In this document: positions 1 through 8,400 of the stretch, piece by piece | How positions within the stretch are numbered: the first letter of the stretch is position 1 | Layout of the letters: the number at the start of each line of letters is the position of its first letter | Assembly: GCF_015278125.1 (NCBI RefSeq) | Contig: NZ_JADILO010000012.1 | Location: 47,429 to 111,428 of the forward strand | Reading direction: 5' to 3' | Length of the DNA: 64,000 nt | DNA from: Vibrio fluminensis | GTDB taxonomy: Bacteria > Pseudomonadota > Gammaproteobacteria > Enterobacterales > Vibrionaceae | Made by a program: the position numbers and the translations under genes | The notes under the pieces: generated by a model | The model's input: only the letters and a program-made list of their open reading frames with translations | Told to the model about the DNA's origin: nothing | Databases searched by the model: none

Positions 1-1021
1 CCGCCATGGCTTCAGTTGCCCAAATTGGGTCGCCAGAGAAGAGTGAGTCGTAATCAGGTGTACGTAAGAAGCGCACCATACGCAATTTCATAATAAAGTG
101 GTCGATCAGCTCTTGAGCTTGTGACTCGTTAAGGATGCCATTGGCAATATCACGCTCAATGTACACGTCGAGGAACGTCGAAGTGCGTCCTAGAGACATC
201 GCTGCGCCGTTTTGTGATTTTACCGCAGCTAAGTAACCAAAGTAGGTAAACTGAATCGCTTCTTGTGCAGTGCGCGCCGGCGCTGACATATCGATACCGT
301 ATTTAAGACCCATGGTACGAATATCTTTTAGCGCTTGAATTTGATCGGCGAGTTCTTCACGCAGACGGAGTGTTTTTTCGAGATCTTGTCCTTGTTCAAG
401 GAAGCTTTGAGTCGATTTTACTTGCTCTTGCTTGTCTGCAATTAAGAAGTTAATACCGTATAGAGCCAAACGGCGGTAGTCACCAATGATTCGACCACGA
501 CCATAAGCATCCGGTAGACCCGTGATAATACCGGATTTACGACATGCGAGGATATCTTTGGTATAAAGATCAAAACAGACTTTGTTGTGTGTTTTACGGT
601 ACTCAGTAAAGATTTTTTCTACGCTTGGATCTAATTCACGACCGTACACCTCACAAGAGGTTTTCACCATACGGATACCGCCATTAGCGATAATTGAGCG
701 TTTAAGTGGCTTGTCTGTTTGTAAGCCAACGATGGTTTCTAACTCTTGGTTAATATAACCAGCGTCGTGAGAAATAATGGTAGAAGGTAGGTCAGTATCG
801 AAATCTACTGGAGCGTGAGTACGGCTCTCTTCTTTAATACCCTCAAGCACACTGTTCCACAGTGTGGTGGTTGCTGGAGTCGCTTCAGCTAAGAATGACT
901 CATCGCCTTCATACGGGGTGTAGTTCGTTTGGATAAAATCACGAGTGTTTACTTCGGTTTGCCATTGACCAGAAGTAAAGCCTTCCCATGCTTGTAGCAT
1001 TTCAGTAGTCGGAATAGTCAT
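1..1021 (-). CDS. pflB: Formate acetyltransferase (pyruvate formate-lyase), 5' part only
   Basis: This glycyl-radical enzyme converts pyruvate and CoA to formate and acetyl-CoA during anaerobic growth in the cytoplasm. I translated the minus strand from the ATG at 1019-1021 and read about 340 residues, beginning MTIPTTEMLQAWEGF and including GRGRIIGDYRRLALYG and LFSGDPIWATEAM, which match PflB closely. The family is about 760 residues long, so the catalytic Cys pair and the C-terminal radical glycine lie outside the left edge. The gene is intact as far as seen and is broken only by the window boundary. The pfl activating enzyme and focA are not visible here. Confidence 0.96.
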   Translation of the reverse strand, partial: MTIPTTEMLQAWEGFTSGQWQTEVNTRDFIQTNYTPYEGDESFLAEATPATTTLWNSVLEGIKEESRTHAPVDFDTDLPSTIISHDAGYINQELETIVGLQTDKPLKRSIIANGGIRMVKTSCEVYGRELDPSVEKIFTEYRKTHNKVCFDLYTKDILACRKSGIITGLPDAYGRGRIIGDYRRLALYGINFLIADKQEQVKSTQSFLEQGQDLEKTLRLREELADQIQALKDIRTMGLKYGIDMSAPARTAQEAIQFTYFGYLAAVKSQNGAAMSLGRTSTFLDVYIERDIANGILNESQAQELIDHFIMKLRMVRFLRTPDYDSLFSGDPIWATEAMA

Positions 1022-1575
1022 GAGTAATACCTATTGATTTATGATGCTGTATACAATCCAAAGCTGTTTTGTGAATGCAGAAAGGCGTCCTGAGTTCATT
1101 TTTAGGTGAAGAATGTTCGCCTTACTCAAATAAAATTAATTACTTAGCTTTGAATAAAAATTAGTTGGGTTGATTTCATTTGGGTGCAATTAGGTTCGGA
1201 TTTGCCCCCTCAACTCGATGACTGGATACTATGCCTGAAGGGTGTATGAGTAAAATGAATGTATTTCATTTTTTAAATGCATGAAACGCATTTTATGGTC
1301 GAGTAAGAATGAGATCACGTTAGAGTGTGAGTGTTCACTTCTGTGTAATACTTCATTTTTAAATGCTTGTGTATTGTTTTCGCTAGTAACCTTTTCTGTC
1401 TTTGTCGGATTGAGTTGGGTGAAAAGGACGAGGAAAAAGTGAGCGGAAAAATAAAAAAAGAGTTGGTTTGAAGGTCGCCCCTCTAACTAACTCAACAATA
1501 TTCTGGTTGTGACCAGAAACGGATAGGTCTGATATTTAAGGTATAAAGTGAGGTCAGATAAACCACTGCGAACAG
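1022..1575. other. Intergenic region upstream of pflB
   Basis: About 550 bases without a convincing gene. The part next to pflB should hold its promoter and leader, and anaerobic control by FNR or ArcA would be expected for the family. I see only half-site-like TTGAT elements (for example near 1034 and 1169), not a full TTGAT-N4-ATCAA box. The region is A+T-rich and has no strong hairpin. Confidence 0.5.
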
Positions 1576-1776
1576 CTATAGGTTCATTAGACTCTCAATT
1601 GACTCTTCAAAAGGAAGGTTATAGGAATTAATCCCATAGCCATCAGTCGCGTCAATGTAGATATCAGTAATCTTTGACTGCCCGTGGTATTCAATCACGC
1701 CAAGAGACTGTTCCACTGTTTTGCAGATTAATGTTGAGTTATCGTTAAGCCTGATAGTGCAAGATTGTAAGTTCAT
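1576..1776 (-). CDS. Small hypothetical protein, 66 aa
   Basis: I do not recognise this protein. A start at the ATG ending at 1776 is preferred over the longer frame (to 1836) because AGGGAG lies about 7 nt upstream of it. The product begins MNLQSCTIRLNDNST. It is acidic, lacks a signal peptide or membrane segment, and looks like a small beta-rich cytoplasmic domain. It stands alone between the pflB upstream region and the microsatellite. Coding status is supported mainly by the ribosome-binding site and the plausible composition. Confidence 0.6.
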   Translation of the reverse strand: MNLQSCTIRLNDNSTLICKTVEQSLGVIEYHGQSKITDIYIDATDGYGINSYNLPFEESIESLMNL

Positions 1777-1959
1777 AGCCAACTCCCTGTTAGTGCACTT
1801 TTGATTGGTTTCGCCAAGGGAATCCTTCCCTCCCAATAACTAAAATTAGTTAAGGTTTTATCAATAAGCAATTTGTTGTAGTGAAATTTTGCAAATTAAC
1901 GCTTTAGTATTAAGTTCCGAAAATGGCGAGTGCGGCAGGAGAATCACTGTACACTCTAA

Positions 1960-2055
<96 letters not shown>

Positions 2056-2057
2056 GG

Positions 2058-3416
2058 ATGATGGCGGACAATTTTGAGCAGTTTCAATTAGCACGGCAAA
2101 CCCGTGATGCTCGCTTTGATGGGCGTTTCTTTGTTGCAGTAAAAACCACAAAAATCTTCTGTCGTCCGATTTGTCCGGCGAATTTACCCAAAGAAGAGAA
2201 CGTTGAGTACTACACTAATGCCGCTCTCGCGCTACAGGCAGGTTATCGACCATGCTTGCGTTGTCGACCGGATAGTGCACCTAACTCATGGGCTTGGCAG
2301 GGGAGTAAAACCACCTACCAGCGAGCACTTGGTTTGATTGAACAAGGTGAATTGCAGCAAGGATCGTTACAAACATTAGCGGAACGGTTAGGCATATCCG
2401 ATCGTTATCTGCGCCAACTGTTTGAACAGAATTTAGGTATGTCCCCTAAGCAATATGCTCTCTATCATCAGCTGTTATTCGCGAAACAGCTATTGCATTC
2501 AAGTAGTATGAGCATCACAGAGATTGGCTTTGCGAGTGGTTTTAATAGTACACGTCGCTTTAATGATGCATTCAAAAAAGCACTACGGCTTTCGCCGAGT
2601 GATTTAAAACGTGAAGTGGCGAATGGTAGCGCACGTAATAGTTTAGAACTGAGTTATCGCGGCGCTTATGATTGGCGTTATACCCTCAAATTTTATCGCC
2701 TACGAGCGGTTCAAGGGCTCGAAGAGATCGGTGAGAGCAGTTACCAACGTCATGTGCAAATCAACAATAAACCGGCTTGGTTTCACATCGATTTTGCAGC
2801 GAAAACTAATAAGGTGGTATTGCAATTTGAATTGGCGGATATCAGCCAGTTAAAGCATCTTGTCACCAATGTCAGACGCATGTTTGACCTCGATGTTGAT
2901 GTTAATGTGATAGAGCAGCATCTAGAGCAACTTGAGCCTGGGCTAGTGATTCGTCATGGTATTCGTATGCCCGGGGTTTGGAGCACTTGGGAAGCGGGTG
3001 TTAGGGCTATTCTCGGTCAGCAAGTTTCAATCAAAGCGGCGATTGGTCAGTTGAACTTGTTGGTGTCGACTTTGCAGCCGCACGGTGCCACGCATTTTCC
3101 TACTCCCCAAGAGGTGAGCAGCGCTGATTTGGGTTTCTTACGCATGCCGCAAAGTCGCCGTGATACGCTCAAACGATTTGCTGAGTTAATCGCAGCAGAA
3201 CCCGAAGCGGAGTTTGAAAAATGGCTGGCGCTTAAAGGAATTGGTCCTTGGACGGTAAACTATGCCGCGCTGCGTGGTTTATCTGAACCCGATCGATTCT
3301 TAGAAGGTGATTTGGTGGTTAAAAAAGCGCTTCAACAATTCACTCAACTTAACAGAGACAATGTTTCGCCATTTGGCAGTTATGCGACCTTTCATTTATG
3401 GAGTCATGCAGGATGA
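2058..3416 (+). CDS. Ada-type regulator fused to AlkA DNA-3-methyladenine glycosylase
   Basis: A multidomain alkylation-repair protein of about 452 aa. The N-terminus is an Ada zinc/methyl-acceptor domain with Cys35 and Cys39 (CRPIC) and Cys66 and Cys69 (CLRC); by analogy with Ada, Cys35 would accept methyl from phosphotriesters. An AraC-type helix-turn-helix region follows (about 85-185). Then come an AlkA N-terminal domain and a helix-hairpin-helix glycosylase domain with LKGIGPWTVNYAALRG and an Asp in LEGDLVVKK that matches the catalytic Asp of AlkA. It probably both excises alkylated bases and activates adaptive-response genes. The start is ATG 2058 or 2061; an in-frame TTG at 2049 lies inside the repeat. 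The gene overlaps ogt by 4 bases. Confidence 0.9.
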   Translation: MMADNFEQFQLARQTRDARFDGRFFVAVKTTKIFCRPICPANLPKEENVEYYTNAALALQAGYRPCLRCRPDSAPNSWAWQGSKTTYQRALGLIEQGELQQGSLQTLAERLGISDRYLRQLFEQNLGMSPKQYALYHQLLFAKQLLHSSSMSITEIGFASGFNSTRRFNDAFKKALRLSPSDLKREVANGSARNSLELSYRGAYDWRYTLKFYRLRAVQGLEEIGESSYQRHVQINNKPAWFHIDFAAKTNKVVLQFELADISQLKHLVTNVRRMFDLDVDVNVIEQHLEQLEPGLVIRHGIRMPGVWSTWEAGVRAILGQQVSIKAAIGQLNLLVSTLQPHGATHFPTPQEVSSADLGFLRMPQSRRDTLKRFAELIAAEPEAEFEKWLALKGIGPWTVNYAALRGLSEPDRFLEGDLVVKKALQQFTQLNRDNVSPFGSYATFHLWSHAG

Positions 3417-3895
3417 ACCTCTTTACAGTGATAGATACCCCATTAGGTAAGATGACCCTTCAAGCCAACCAACATGGTTTACTCGGTGCTTGGTTTGAAA
3501 CTCAAACCACACAACCGAACGAATTGGGGGTACGTGATGATGAGTTTGCCTTGCTGCGTGAAGCCAAAACTCAACTTGATGAGTATTTTGCTGGTATTCG
3601 CAATCAATTTGATCTGCCGCTCGCCGCTCAAGGGACCGCGTTTCAAACTCAGGTTTGGCAGGCTTTAACCACCATTCCTTTTGGTGAAACTTGGAGTTAT
3701 CAACAACTGGCGGATGCCATTGATAATCCGAAAGCGGTACGCGCAGTGGGACTGGCGAATGGTAAAAATCCGATCTCGATTATTGTGCCATGCCATCGCG
3801 TAATAGGGAAAAGCGGCAAATTGACTGGCTATGCGGGTGGCGTTGAGCGTAAAGCGGCGTTACTTAAACTGGAAAATATTGAATTTGATGTTTAG
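3413..3895 (+). CDS. ogt: Methylated-DNA-protein-cysteine S-methyltransferase
   Basis: A suicide repair enzyme of 160 aa that removes O6-alkyl groups from guanine. The active-site motif PCHRV and the following GKLTGYAGGVERK are present, as is the helix-turn-helix-like segment IPFGETWSYQQLADAI. The chosen ATG overlaps the stop of the upstream glycosylase fusion (ATGA), so the two genes are probably translationally coupled. An upstream in-frame ATG at 3398 is less likely. With the Ada-AlkA fusion it forms a two-gene alkylation-repair operon. Its stop overlaps the convergent small gene by 4 bases. Confidence 0.95.
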   Translation: MNLFTVIDTPLGKMTLQANQHGLLGAWFETQTTQPNELGVRDDEFALLREAKTQLDEYFAGIRNQFDLPLAAQGTAFQTQVWQALTTIPFGETWSYQQLADAIDNPKAVRAVGLANGKNPISIIVPCHRVIGKSGKLTGYAGGVERKAALLKLENIEFDV

Positions 3896-4065
3896 TGTTG
3901 CTCTGGCTCGCGGTAGCGATCGGGATTAAAGAGTGGTTTGCTTGGCATAAAATAACTGCACGCTTCACGAGTGGCGAGAGTAGGTTGTTGCCAAGCCGCA
4001 CAGAGATCTTTTTCGTTATCGCGCGCACGAGTAAATTGCCGACATTGTCCACATTTAAACATCAT
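3892..4065 (-). CDS. Small CxxC protein, 57 aa
   Basis: A short gene that is easy to miss. Translation gives a 57-aa product beginning MMFKCGQCRQFTRARDNEK, with further Cys residues in DLCAAW and REACSYF and ending REPEQH. A CxxC plus two more Cys suggest a small zinc-ribbon or metal-binding protein. GAAGGGA lies about 6 nt upstream of the ATG at 4063-4065, which is a strong ribosome-binding site. Its 3' end overlaps the convergent ogt stop by 4 bp. I do not know a function, but the composition and start signal argue that it is real. Confidence 0.72.
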   Translation of the reverse strand: MMFKCGQCRQFTRARDNEKDLCAAWQQPTLATREACSYFMPSKPLFNPDRYREPEQH

Positions 4066-4168
4066 TGAGTCCCTTCAATTTTGATGCTTAGAGTGTATGG
4101 CGATTTACCAAGGGAAAAATTGATCTATCGCCTGAATTGGTTTTTAACTAAGACTTTAAAACGTACTT

Positions 4169-4717
4169 TCAAATCGTACTTTCAAATAAGGTTAAATAAG
4201 AGCGATGTTCAAGATCTTGAGGCAGTAAACCAAATTGCTGCGCTAGCTGTTCCAAATCACTTCGGTAGCGCGCCAACGCACTCTCGTCTTCCGTCATAAT
4301 GGCGAATTCGGCGAATTGACCTATATTGGCTAACTGATCAAAGGTGATATGGAATTGCCCAATAAAGTAGATGCTGCGTGTTTTCTGCGTGATTAGTCTG
4401 ACTTGATACCCCATATTTTCCAGCATGTTACGCGCATTCGCTGAATTGGTAATATTGGTCGCTTCACAGCGGTCTGCTTCGGGTCCTTTTACGATCCACA
4501 ATTTAATCCCAGACGGCTCCATCTCACGGATTGAGACGGTTTTACCTTGCTGCTTGAGGGTATGCTCTGGAGTGTCAAAGTACCAATCGGTTTCTTGATT
4601 TTCATGCACCATAACTTGATGCTCAAGAGAGTTAAGGACGCGATAAAACGCGTCCTTATTTTTGACTCGAAACTTCAACTCGACTTCATATTTCCCTTTG
4701 AAGTGTTCTTGGCTCAT
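4169..4717 (-). CDS. CYTH-domain protein, class IV adenylate cyclase-like
   Basis: A 182-aa single CYTH (triphosphate tunnel) domain. The ExExK signature is seen near the N-terminus as EVELKFR, followed by WYFDTPEHTL, VSIREMEPSGIKLWIVKGP and a C-terminal acidic/basic strand region, all typical of the CyaB/thiamine-triphosphatase fold. Such enzymes act on organic triphosphates with Mg2+ in the cytoplasm. Whether this one makes cAMP or hydrolyses a triphosphate cannot be told from the sequence. It overlaps the stop of the helicase gene by 4 bp (ATGA), so it is the second gene of a two-gene operon. Confidence 0.85.
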   Translation of the reverse strand: MSQEHFKGKYEVELKFRVKNKDAFYRVLNSLEHQVMVHENQETDWYFDTPEHTLKQQGKTVSIREMEPSGIKLWIVKGPEADRCEATNITNSANARNMLENMGYQVRLITQKTRSIYFIGQFHITFDQLANIGQFAEFAIMTEDESALARYRSDLEQLAQQFGLLPQDLEHRSYLTLFESTI

Positions 4718-5913
4718 TCGGCGTCTTTCTGTACTCGTTTGCTTTTTGGCACATAGTTGAGAATTGAAATTGGCACAGGTTTGCGTGGTGCAAAGCCTTC
4801 AACTTCACGGCGTTCAATCAGGTGACCCAGACGGCTTTCAATCATGCATAGATTTTTGAAGTTATCTTTAGATACGAACGAAATCGCTTCGCCTTGCGCA
4901 TCCGCACGACCGGTACGACCAATACGGTGGACATATTCGTCAGCTGGGAACGGTAAATCGTAGTTAATTACGCGCGTTAAGCCATGAATATCGATACCAC
5001 GCGCGCCAACACCAGTTGCGATCATGTATTGAATCTTGCCAGCTTTGAAATCTTCTAGCAGTTGACTACGAATGGCTTGGCTGCGCCCACTGTGGAATGC
5101 TTCGGCAGCGATGCCACGCTTCTCTAGCTGCTGGGCTAGTTTTGCCGCGCCATGTTTAGTCTCGATAAAGATCAACGCTTGGTCCCAATTGTTCTCTTTG
5201 ATTAGGTGTGCCAGCAGTGACGATTTCATGTCTTTATCAACGGTGATAAGCCATTGTTCGATGTTCTTTTTCGATGCTTGGTTTGCTGCAATCGAGATTT
5301 CGTATGGCTTATGTACCGCGGTTTTGGCAAGATCACGTACTTTGTTTGACAGTGTTGCTGAGAACAGCAAGTTCTGAATATCGGTTGGCAGGCGATCGAG
5401 GATCTTGTTGATGTCATCGATAAAGCCCATGTCTAGCATGCGGTCAGCTTCATCAAGTACTAATACTTCGACTTCTTCAAAGTAAACCGCGCGTCTGGCG
5501 TACATATCAAGTAGACGACCAGGGGTTGCCACCAAAACATCGACGCCTTCGATCAACGCCTGTTTTTGTGCTTTCTCGTCAACACCGCCGTACATAGCCA
5601 ATGAAGTCAGTTTTAGGTGCTGACCATATTGGCGGACTTTTTCTTCCACCTGAATGGCCAGTTCGCGGGTCGGGGTTAAGATAAGCGCGCGAATGCGTTT
5701 TTTACGTTGCGTTTCACCTTGGCTTAACTTTTCTAGAATAGGTAATACAAAGCTTGCCGTTTTACCCGTGCCTGTTTGCGCGGCTGCAATAAGATCTTGT
5801 CCTTGCAGAATCACAGGAATCGCTTTGGTTTGGATATTGGTAGGCTTGCTGTAACCCAATTGTTGGATAGCGTCTGTGATAGGTTGGCTTAAGCCGAGTT
5901 TTGAAAATGGCAT
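4714..5913 (-). CDS. DEAD-box ATP-dependent RNA helicase, RhlE-like
   Basis: A 399-aa RNA helicase with motifs in order: Q motif (PTNIQTKAIP), I (AQTGTGKT), Ia (PTRELAIQ), Ib (TPGRLLD), II (DEAD), III (SAT), V and VI (HRIGRTGR). The RhlE subgroup is suggested by the short N-terminus beginning MPFSKLGLSQPI and the modest C-terminal tail. Motif V reads ATGVGARGIDI, where most relatives have ATD(V/I)AARG, an unusual double substitution. It likely remodels rRNA or mRNA, perhaps in ribosome assembly or cold growth. The CYTH gene follows with a 4-bp overlap. Confidence 0.92.
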   Translation of the reverse strand: MPFSKLGLSQPITDAIQQLGYSKPTNIQTKAIPVILQGQDLIAAAQTGTGKTASFVLPILEKLSQGETQRKKRIRALILTPTRELAIQVEEKVRQYGQHLKLTSLAMYGGVDEKAQKQALIEGVDVLVATPGRLLDMYARRAVYFEEVEVLVLDEADRMLDMGFIDDINKILDRLPTDIQNLLFSATLSNKVRDLAKTAVHKPYEISIAANQASKKNIEQWLITVDKDMKSSLLAHLIKENNWDQALIFIETKHGAAKLAQQLEKRGIAAEAFHSGRSQAIRSQLLEDFKAGKIQYMIATGVGARGIDIHGLTRVINYDLPFPADEYVHRIGRTGRADAQGEAISFVSKDNFKNLCMIESRLGHLIERREVEGFAPRKPVPISILNYVPKSKRVQKDAE

Positions 5914-5937
5914 GCTTTCACTCTGTATAAATGACCA

Positions 5938-5955
5938 AAGGGGCTAGTGCCCCTT
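5938..5955 (-). terminator. Hairpin between the small exported-protein gene and the helicase
   Basis: A 7-bp perfect stem, AAGGGGC and GCCCCTT, with a TAGT loop. It lies 27 bases after the stop of the upstream minus-strand gene. The minus-strand tail (TTTGGTCATTT) is only moderately T-rich, so termination may be incomplete. Confidence 0.55.
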
Positions 5956-5982
5956 ATTTGCGTTGAGTTTAGCATGAACAGG

Positions 5983-6276
5983 CTAAATTTCTTTCTCTAT
6001 TTTGTCAGCCATTTTATCTTCAAGTTCTTCTTTGTTCTGCTCGCCCTTTTTGAGCATGTCATCGACTTTTTGGCCTTCTTTATCCATCTCTGCCTTTACA
6101 TCAGCCTCGGCTTTACTTACGTCAGCTTCAGCTTTACCCATTGCACTATCACGTTTATCCATCATTTTTTGCTTCGATTCATCCATCATATCGGTTTTAC
6201 CGTGATGATCGGCAACAACTAAAGGCGTAAATAGAAGTGAACTAAGCAGAGCTGCCAAATAAGGGATTCGATTCAT
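5983..6276 (-). CDS. Small exported coiled-coil protein, 97 aa
   Basis: I do not recognise a named family. The product starts with a signal peptide (MNRIPYLAALLSSLLFTPLVVA, cleavage likely before DHHGK). It continues as a highly charged, Met/Lys/Asp/Glu-rich helix with repeats such as SKAEADVKAEMD that should form a coiled coil in the periplasm. GGAGAGG lies just upstream of the ATG. It is monocistronic by position. Charged helical periplasmic proteins of this kind are sometimes stress-related, but nothing in the sequence shows a function. Confidence 0.75.
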   Translation of the reverse strand: MNRIPYLAALLSSLLFTPLVVADHHGKTDMMDESKQKMMDKRDSAMGKAEADVSKAEADVKAEMDKEGQKVDDMLKKGEQNKEELEDKMADKIEKEI

Positions 6277-6370
6277 AACAAGACCTCTCCATTGATAAAA
6301 GTCTTATTGATTATTGGTCAAATCATCGCCTTTTTCCTGTTATTCGGTAGATTGTTGAGGTGGGGTATAT

Positions 6371-6394
6371 GCTGGTTAGACGAAGCTAACCAGC
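6371..6394. other. Stem-loop downstream of nhaD
   Basis: A perfect 9-bp inverted repeat, GCTGGTTAG and CTAACCAGC, with a 6-nt loop, located 23 bases beyond the nhaD stop. There is no T-run on either side, so it is at most a 3'-end stabilising hairpin or a weak terminator. Confidence 0.5.
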
Positions 6395-6416
6395 AAAATT
6401 AAACAGAAAGAGCAGG

Positions 6417-7850
6417 TTAGAATAGCGCGCTATTCATCCAGAGGTGGGCGGCAATACTGGCAACATACCCAAGCCCGATGACCGGCGCCCATTTTAGATG
6501 ACCAAAGAAGGTGTACTTGCCATGTGCGGCGCCCATAAGCGCAACACCTGCCGCAGAGCCGATAGAGAGTAAACTACCGCCGACACCTGCAGTTAAGGTG
6601 ACCAGTAGCCAGTTACCCATCGACATTTCAGGTTCCATGGTCAGAACCGCAAACATCACTGGGATGTTATCAACAATCGCAGAGAGTATCCCTACCATGA
6701 CGTTGGCCCAAACAGGATCCCATTGGTAGTACATGATCTCTGATACCATGTTGAGATAACCAATCAGGCTCAAACCACCTACACACATGACCACGCCGTA
6801 GAAGAACAGTAGCGTATCCCACTCGGCATGGGACACTCGGCGAAATACATCAAACGGTACCACTGAGCCTAAACGTTTGAGCGCTAGGTCATCACGGTTG
6901 GCGATTGCCACTTGTGCTTTACGTGCTAACGAGCGCTTAAGCGTGCGACGCAGGAAGAAACCGAAAAATTGCAGATAGGCGAGACCCATCATCATACCGA
7001 TCACTGGTGGGAAATGAAGAACCGCGTGGAAAGCCACTGCAGTGGCAATGGTAAGAATAAACAGCGCAACGATACGGCGTGCCCCACGTTTGAGCTCGAC
7101 ATGCACGTGGGCGACGTTAGGTTTCGCATTAGGAATAAACCAAGACATGATCACCGCAGGCACGATATAACTGATCACTGAAGGGGTAAATAGCGGCATA
7201 AACTCAGAGAAAGAGACGTGACCAGCCTGCCAAACCATCAGTGTGGTGATGTCTCCAAACGGGCTAAATGCCCCCCCGGCGTTTGCGGCTACAACGATGT
7301 TAATACAGGCGAGGTTGATAAAACGCGTGTTATCGCCGCCGACTTTCATTACCACGGCGCACATCAGGAGTGCGGTGGTGAGGTTATCGGCAATCGGTGA
7401 AATAAAGAAGGCGAGGATACCGGTTAGCCAGAATAGTGCTTTGAAGTTGAAACCTTTACCCACCATCCAAGCTTGAAGTGCGTCAAAAAGCCTTCGTTCT
7501 TCCATAGCGCTGATGTACGTCATGGCAACCAGTAAGAACAGCAGCAACTCAGCATACTCGAGTAAGTTGTGCTCTAATGCCGCATGGGCTACATCCATTT
7601 GTCCTTGTTGTGAGTAGACATAACCGACCATTGCCCAAATGATGCCAGCCGCGAGCAGTACCGGTTTGGATTTGCGCAGTTGTAAGTACTCTTCGAGCAT
7701 AACAAGAGTGTAGGCAAGACCAAATATGATCAGAGCAGCGTAACCGACTGTAGATTGGGTAAGATCAAGAGGGGACAGTTCGCTACTGGCGGCGAATGCT
7801 GGGTAGGGCAAAAATATCAGGCCAATCATTAATGACCATAAGCTTTTCAT
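6417..7850 (-). CDS. nhaD: Na+/H+ antiporter NhaD
   Basis: An inner-membrane antiporter of 477 aa that exports Na+ or Li+ in exchange for protons, important for salt and alkaline tolerance in marine bacteria. It has an N-terminal signal-like segment (MKSLWSLMIGLIFLPYPAFA) and about a dozen hydrophobic segments. It also has motifs of the NhaD/ArsB superfamily such as SPIADNLTTALLM, GGAFSPFGDITTLMVW and AIVDNIPVMFAVL. AAGGAGTG sits upstream of the ATG. The gene is transcribed alone, and its upstream region contains a long perfect palindrome described separately. Confidence 0.93.
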   Translation of the reverse strand: MKSLWSLMIGLIFLPYPAFAASSELSPLDLTQSTVGYAALIIFGLAYTLVMLEEYLQLRKSKPVLLAAGIIWAMVGYVYSQQGQMDVAHAALEHNLLEYAELLLFLLVAMTYISAMEERRLFDALQAWMVGKGFNFKALFWLTGILAFFISPIADNLTTALLMCAVVMKVGGDNTRFINLACINIVVAANAGGAFSPFGDITTLMVWQAGHVSFSEFMPLFTPSVISYIVPAVIMSWFIPNAKPNVAHVHVELKRGARRIVALFILTIATAVAFHAVLHFPPVIGMMMGLAYLQFFGFFLRRTLKRSLARKAQVAIANRDDLALKRLGSVVPFDVFRRVSHAEWDTLLFFYGVVMCVGGLSLIGYLNMVSEIMYYQWDPVWANVMVGILSAIVDNIPVMFAVLTMEPEMSMGNWLLVTLTAGVGGSLLSIGSAAGVALMGAAHGKYTFFGHLKWAPVIGLGYVASIAAHLWMNSALF

Positions 7851-8104
7851 TACTTCACTCCTTGAATGTCAGAAAAGCGCTCGAGTCGAAGATTATTGAT
7901 GCAGTCTTACAGCTTGCTGCATATATCTTATTGTTAGTCTTCCCGTGACTACTACAGAGTTGGCGACTGCAGTTGTTTCAGTTCGGTCTGACGATTTAAT
8001 TTGTTATTTAGGCATTAATTGACTCGGCGCGGATTAATAAACTGCGCACATTCTAAAGACCTTTTTACAGATTGTTTGTGAGATAGGTGGTATTCGACTG
8101 ATTC

Positions 8105-8129
8105 TCTTATAATTTAATAAATTATAAGA
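8105..8129. promoter_or_regulatory. 25-bp perfect A+T-rich palindrome, candidate operator
   Basis: Two 12-base arms (TCTTATAATTTA and its complement) flank a single central base. The position is about 255 bp upstream of nhaD and 270 bp upstream of yjiH. It could be a dimeric regulator site for either gene. It contains -10-like TATAAT on both strands, so part of it may be promoter. No regulator gene is adjacent. Confidence 0.5.
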
Positions 8130-8292
8130 ATTTTATGAATGTTTGTGATGTGCAATGTTATGAGCTTTGAGTGTAATTAAATGCTAATTTTGCTGTATAT
8201 CACAAAATATGACACTAAGTTGAAGTGTATGAACAGATTTAATATCGGCTTGATACGGATCAGATTTCTAGCACAATAATTCCCACAAAATC

Positions 8293-8314
8293 CGTCAGGG
8301 TTACTAACCTGACG
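8293..8314 (+). other. Leader hairpin upstream of yjiH
   Basis: CGTCAGG pairs with CCTGACG, and the stem can be extended with one bulged base around a short loop. It lies about 87 nt before the yjiH start and is followed, after a gap, by ACGCTTTTTAT. It may be a 5' UTR stem-loop or a weak attenuator; the sequence alone does not decide. Confidence 0.35.
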
Positions 8315-8400
8315 CTGACATAAAACGCTTTTTATAGAACGAATTTTCCAGCGACTGAGTTGTAGCTCTGTTGTCCTGTCTAATTATTAAGGTGTTAAAA

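Larger units (their letters stand above)
7851..8400. other. Divergent intergenic region between nhaD and yjiH
   Basis: About 550 bp separating two divergent units, with no gene that I can support. It is A+T-rich near 8100-8260 and should hold both promoters. Two structures stand out: a 25-bp palindrome at 8105-8129 and a GC-rich hairpin at 8293-8314, each listed separately. A single CRP half-site-like TATCACA occurs near 8198. Confidence 0.6.

Noticed and set aside
1022..1060. TTGATTTATGAT as an FNR box for pflB
   Set aside because: Only the left half-site fits the TTGAT-N4-ATCAA consensus, and it lies too close to the start codon for activation.
6462..6475. ATACCCAAG inside nhaD as another copy of the repeat end at 13104
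   Set aside because: Only nine bases match, inside an intact coding sequence; it is most likely chance.
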